This document shows positions 61,062 to 64,000 of a stretch of 64,000 bases of DNA, one piece after another. Each line of letters begins with the position of its first letter. Within the stretch, counting starts at the first letter, position 1. The notes under the pieces were generated by a model. The model was not told the DNA's origin and ran no database searches. It worked only from the letters and a program-made list of their open reading frames with translations. This DNA is from Desulfocapsa sp. (GTDB lineage: Bacteria > Desulfobacterota > Desulfobulbia > Desulfobulbales > Desulfocapsaceae), in NCBI GenBank assembly GCA_022712895.1, contig JAFLJS010000037.1, positions 1-64,000 of the forward strand. Direction: 5' to 3'. The translations under genes were made by a program, and so were the position numbers.

Positions 61062-62048
61062 TTACAGGCCAGTGGCGACAAAATTGTCAATCAGGGTATT
61101 CACACCTTTATGGATGGCGGTGTCAAAAAGCACGTCGTACTGACGATCACTGTAAATAGACTCAGGAGAAACCTTAACCTCAACCCGATTGGTCCAGACA
61201 AGGTTCCCGGTTGCAGCTTCCTGTACCCATATACGCAGTTGAACAACTGCCTGATCGATCTGGCCACCATTTTTGGCCATTTCACCAAGGCCAGCACCCA
61301 CAGCCCCCCAGAGCATGGCATTTCCAACACCGTCAAGCCCACTCGTTGATCCATTGTAACCAATAATCGCGCCAATGGTCGCGGGTAACAACATATGTCC
61401 ATAGGAGTCATATGTGTCACTCCTGGCAAATCCATTGAGAGTCTGACTACTGAGGCCAAATGAAAAGGGGAGGAGACCTTTCTTCATAATATTCCATGAA
61501 GTTTCTTCACGAGTTTTAAATTCAAGGATACGTCCACGAAGAATATAATCAGCATTGAATCTACGACCAAGTTTGGCCACGGTCATTTGATCAAGTGCAT
61601 GGGTACCAGGACTCTCAGAAACGGTATGTCCAGAGTTCATTTTCTGCTGCTGGATATAGCCCCTTAAATGTTGTTTCATAACATCAGACCACTCATTATT
61701 TAGTTCATCGGAAAGGCTGGAAGTGGAATTCTCATCATAAGGTAAAATAGAAATAATTTCCTCATCCACAAGATATCCTAAAACATCTTCCTGAATGACC
61801 GTGCTAAACCCATTTGCAACGATTCTATCTGTAAGAGCCTCTGAAACAGAAAGGTTTCGTCTATATGCACCCGCGATTGAATCTGCGTAGGTGTAGTCAG
61901 CAAAGGGGAGAATGACCATGGTCATGCCTTTGCCTGGGGCATTTGGCCCAGGGGCATCCGGTACATGGAGGGTCTCCACAACGGTCTGGCCGCATCCCAT
62001 AAAGAGAACTGCTGTCAGCAGGTAGAGTAGATATTTGCACTTCGTCAT
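61062..62048 (-). CDS. CsgG-like outer-membrane-associated lipoprotein
   Basis: A 328-residue protein with a lipoprotein signal (LTAVLFMGC, lipid cysteine 19). The mature part has features of the CsgG/LpoB-like fold: TMVILPFADYTYADSIAGAY near 43, SEALTDRIVANGFSTVIQEDVL near 70-90, then LGRRFNADYILRGRILEF near 165 and VQLRIWVQEAATGNLVWTNRVEV near 270. Between lies a Gly-rich, hydrophobic segment (TIGAIIGYNGST, MLWGAVGAGLGEMA) that could insert in a membrane. It lies 80 bases downstream of the secretin on the same strand and probably assists pilus or secretion assembly. Role inferred from context. Confidence 0.75.
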   Translation of the reverse strand: MTKCKYLLYLLTAVLFMGCGQTVVETLHVPDAPGPNAPGKGMTMVILPFADYTYADSIAGAYRRNLSVSEALTDRIVANGFSTVIQEDVLGYLVDEEIISILPYDENSTSSLSDELNNEWSDVMKQHLRGYIQQQKMNSGHTVSESPGTHALDQMTVAKLGRRFNADYILRGRILEFKTREETSWNIMKKGLLPFSFGLSSQTLNGFARSDTYDSYGHMLLPATIGAIIGYNGSTSGLDGVGNAMLWGAVGAGLGEMAKNGGQIDQAVVQLRIWVQEAATGNLVWTNRVEVKVSPESIYSDRQYDVLFDTAIHKGVNTLIDNFVATGL

Positions 62049-62129
62049 GATTAATTCTCCCTGAAATTCTGTTTAATTCTTGCAGGTAATTAGTGGTTAT
62101 TAGGCGATTATTTTTTAACTGAAAATAGG

Positions 62130-63932
62130 CTAATTAATAATCCGTGGTCTTAAGAGTATGATTAATTCTCGTTTACGGCTGACTTTTTCTTCATACCCAA
62201 AGAGATACTTAAAAAAACCGAGGTTACTGGTTCCAGGGATAAATGTTCCTTCTTCCTGCTCGACATTGCTGATGAGTCCACCGATTACCAGCATTTCACC
62301 GTCTCTTACCTTAACGGTAGTACTCATTTCTCTTACATTAATAATGGGTAGGCCAATAGTTCCTAACCCAACATCCCTATATTCAATCGGTTCTTCAAGC
62401 TCAGAGGTGACAGGAACAAGATTTAAAATGATTTGATCATCATCAAGAATGTTAGCTGTTAAAGCCATGCCTACTCCAGAAAGAACACGCTCAGTTTCTA
62501 CAGTGTAGGATATTGTGCCAGTCTCATTGTTAACATCAGATTCAATGGAGTCTATGTAGGTAACATTTCGTCCAACGGTTATAAGTGCAGGCTGTCCGTT
62601 TAACACACTCAGTTTAGGGTTAGAAAGAATAGTAGTCTGGCCTTGCTCTTTTACAGCATTTATAAATGAGTCGAAGGTAAAGGCAGCTAGGGAGATAGCA
62701 GCACCACCAGCACTGGTGATGAGTTTTCCAACAGTAGCGCCTGCCGTAGTAGCAGCGTTCACGGTGTCAAGTGCGGTTAGTACAGTATTTGTTGTTCTGT
62801 CATCACCGGAAAGAGAGTCGGCTGCGGTATAATCGAAGGTCCGATCTCGGATGTCCGTGGTCTGGTATGAACGGTTATTTACTGTATTATTATTGCTTGT
62901 ATTATCATATGTTTTATCTTGCCCTTCGTAAAACTGATATCCCCCACTTGAAACCGACAAACTCTTAAGAAGCAAATTCCAGTTGAGTCCTATTGAAGAA
63001 CTATCATTCAAATGAACTTCAATTATTTTAGCTTCGATGGAAATTTGTTTATACAATTCTCTTTTAAGATTCTTGAAATACATCTCAAGCTTATTGAGCA
63101 GTGGTCGTGGAGCGTGGACAGTAATAAGTCCAACAGGTTTATCGATGGTGTACCTATTACCAGATGCTGAAACCTGTCTGGTGACAGTCGCTGTTGAGTT
63201 GCTTGTATCGTTGTCTGAGCTAGCTGTAGCAGGTGATGCAGAGGTCGCTGCAGTTGACCAGGTATCAAGAATAGCGTCCATATTATCTTGAATATTTTGC
63301 CAGATATTAAACTCATTTTCTCTGGAATCAAGTCGTATTGTTCCTTCAATATTAGCTGATGCATCGTTACTGCCTAAAACATTGCCACCTACTGCTGTTT
63401 CGTAGAGTGATTTAGTGAACGGCATTGCGACATGAAACTGTCTGGTCTCTTTGTACCGGACAACAATGGTAGAACCTTCCATCTCGTGATAAAAGTCAAC
63501 TTGGCGAAGTAGATTTTTTACTGCATCATAAAAATCATCATCAGCATTAATATCAACATCAACAAGTACATTTTGATCAACATCACTTGCCCAGGAGACA
63601 CTCATTTTTTTGAGTGCAGCTAAACGTTTGAGGATATCCCAAAGTGGTTGTGGGCCCTGTGTCGAACGAATGGACGCACCTACCTTGATTGCGACATCGG
63701 CAGCGACTTCGTCAAGGCTGTCATTACTGGCACTGCCTACTTGATACGATGGTTTTCGATACTGAACAGGAAGTTGAATCTGTTTTTCAACTTTTTCAAC
63801 TTTTTCAACAGGAGCAACATGTTCAGCAACTGGATCAATTTCAGTTTCAGTCTCCTGGGGAACACAGGAAACGAAAAACAACAGAAAAATAGATAGGCAG
63901 CTTAACGTAGCACCTGAGATTGGTCGTTTCAT
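62130..63932 (-). CDS. mshL: MshL-type secretin (type IV pilus / type II secretion outer-membrane ring)
   Basis: A 600-residue outer-membrane secretin with a lipoprotein signal (FLLFFVSC, lipid cysteine 23). A proline/valine linker has the repeat VEKVEKVEKQIQ near 45-57. An N-domain follows (SWASDVDQNVLVDVDINADDDFYDAVKNLLRQVDFY near 115-150), then a serine/threonine/asparagine-rich insertion at about 215-255. The secretin core from about 290 has QISIEAKIIEVHLNDSSSIGLNW, GQTTILSNPKLSVLNGQPALITVGRNV near 435, and ends VRDGEMLVIGGLISN...RKRELIILLRPRI. The order fits pilus (MSHA-type) MshL. ATG 63932 has AAGGGG upstream; ATG 63965 is worse. It probably starts or continues a pilus operon to the right. 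Confidence 0.9.
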   Translation of the reverse strand: MKRPISGATLSCLSIFLLFFVSCVPQETETEIDPVAEHVAPVEKVEKVEKQIQLPVQYRKPSYQVGSASNDSLDEVAADVAIKVGASIRSTQGPQPLWDILKRLAALKKMSVSWASDVDQNVLVDVDINADDDFYDAVKNLLRQVDFYHEMEGSTIVVRYKETRQFHVAMPFTKSLYETAVGGNVLGSNDASANIEGTIRLDSRENEFNIWQNIQDNMDAILDTWSTAATSASPATASSDNDTSNSTATVTRQVSASGNRYTIDKPVGLITVHAPRPLLNKLEMYFKNLKRELYKQISIEAKIIEVHLNDSSSIGLNWNLLLKSLSVSSGGYQFYEGQDKTYDNTSNNNTVNNRSYQTTDIRDRTFDYTAADSLSGDDRTTNTVLTALDTVNAATTAGATVGKLITSAGGAAISLAAFTFDSFINAVKEQGQTTILSNPKLSVLNGQPALITVGRNVTYIDSIESDVNNETGTISYTVETERVLSGVGMALTANILDDDQIILNLVPVTSELEEPIEYRDVGLGTIGLPIINVREMSTTVKVRDGEMLVIGGLISNVEQEEGTFIPGTSNLGFFKYLFGYEEKVSRKRELIILLRPRIIN

Positions 63933-64000
63933 GAAACACCCCTTGGGCAATGAAAAAAATAGCATGTTTATTTGTCAGTTAATTGTTGTTCATGGTCAGT

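Overview
The window is about 64 kb of chromosome with roughly 43-45% G+C by eye. Gene content suggests a sulfur-cycling anaerobe of the Desulfobacterota, most like the Desulfobulbales: a DsrC/TusE-family protein, an exported DsrE-like protein, a tungsten-type aldehyde:ferredoxin oxidoreductase, a SulP anion transporter, many two-component and c-di-GMP proteins and an MSHA-type pilus secretin. This placement is inference from content; no rRNA or other marker gene is present. I saw no tRNA, rRNA, CRISPR array, intact insertion sequence or prophage.

Layout. 0-2 kb: the 5' end of a gene leaving the left edge, a two-gene membrane/exported module whose second gene is frameshifted, a REP-like hairpin and a remnant of a membrane-anchored Mrr-type endonuclease. 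2-5 kb: a UvrD/Rep-type helicase and a DUF2293 protein. 5-6.6 kb: four small minus-strand genes, including a DsrC-family protein without either conserved redox cysteine. 7-10 kb: a complete polar amino acid ABC transporter. 10.6-18.5 kb: a nonsense-interrupted gene, then a complete Wadjet operon, jetABCD (SMC-like complex plus Toprim nuclease), the main defence system of the window. 18.6-26 kb: threonine ammonia-lyase, an exported DsrE-like protein, a PEMT/ICMT-like membrane protein, SEC-C methionine aminopeptidase and a class III adenylate cyclase with a lipoprotein. 26.5-31.7 kb: a hybrid sensor kinase with a periplasmic solute-binding sensor, a diguanylate cyclase and a DMT exporter. 32-35.3 kb: AOR, translationally coupled to a class II aldolase-like protein with two cysteine clusters. 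35.5-46.4 kb: SulP, a DUF808 protein, SurE, a methyltransferase, an aldo/keto reductase, CvfB and several exporters. 46.4-49.4 kb: a second polar amino acid ABC transporter. 49.5-54.4 kb: iron-sulfur flavoprotein, AraC regulator, TrmO-like protein, a REC-DUF4388 protein and a cNMP/PilZ protein. 55.5-58 kb: two PilT-family ATPases and a DUF6812-like protein. 58.7-60.3 kb: a metal-efflux permease with its ArsR regulator. 60.4-64 kb: SecB, a CsgG-like lipoprotein and an MshL-type secretin.

How genes work together. JetABCD should act as one machine that recognises and cleaves small circular DNA. The two ABC operons, three EamA/DMT proteins, one LysE and one MFS protein make the window rich in amino acid and metabolite transport. 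The PilT pair and the secretin belong to type IV pilus function; c-di-GMP and cAMP proteins (GGDEF, PilZ, class III cyclase, cNMP domain) could feed the same surface behaviour, though that link is inference.

The most unexpected pattern is gene decay in one style. Between 29 and 42 kb four genes (PpsR-like, FAH-like, threonine-dehydrogenase-like epimerase and redoxin/deiodinase-like) are reduced to short ORFs. In three of them the conserved end segments are kept and the middle is missing; the epimerase keeps an inner segment and is also shortened inside it. With the frameshift at 0.5 kb, the endonuclease remnant and the nonsense mutation at 11 kb, this makes at least seven broken genes in 64 kb. 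All homology calls were made by reading sequence, without database searches.
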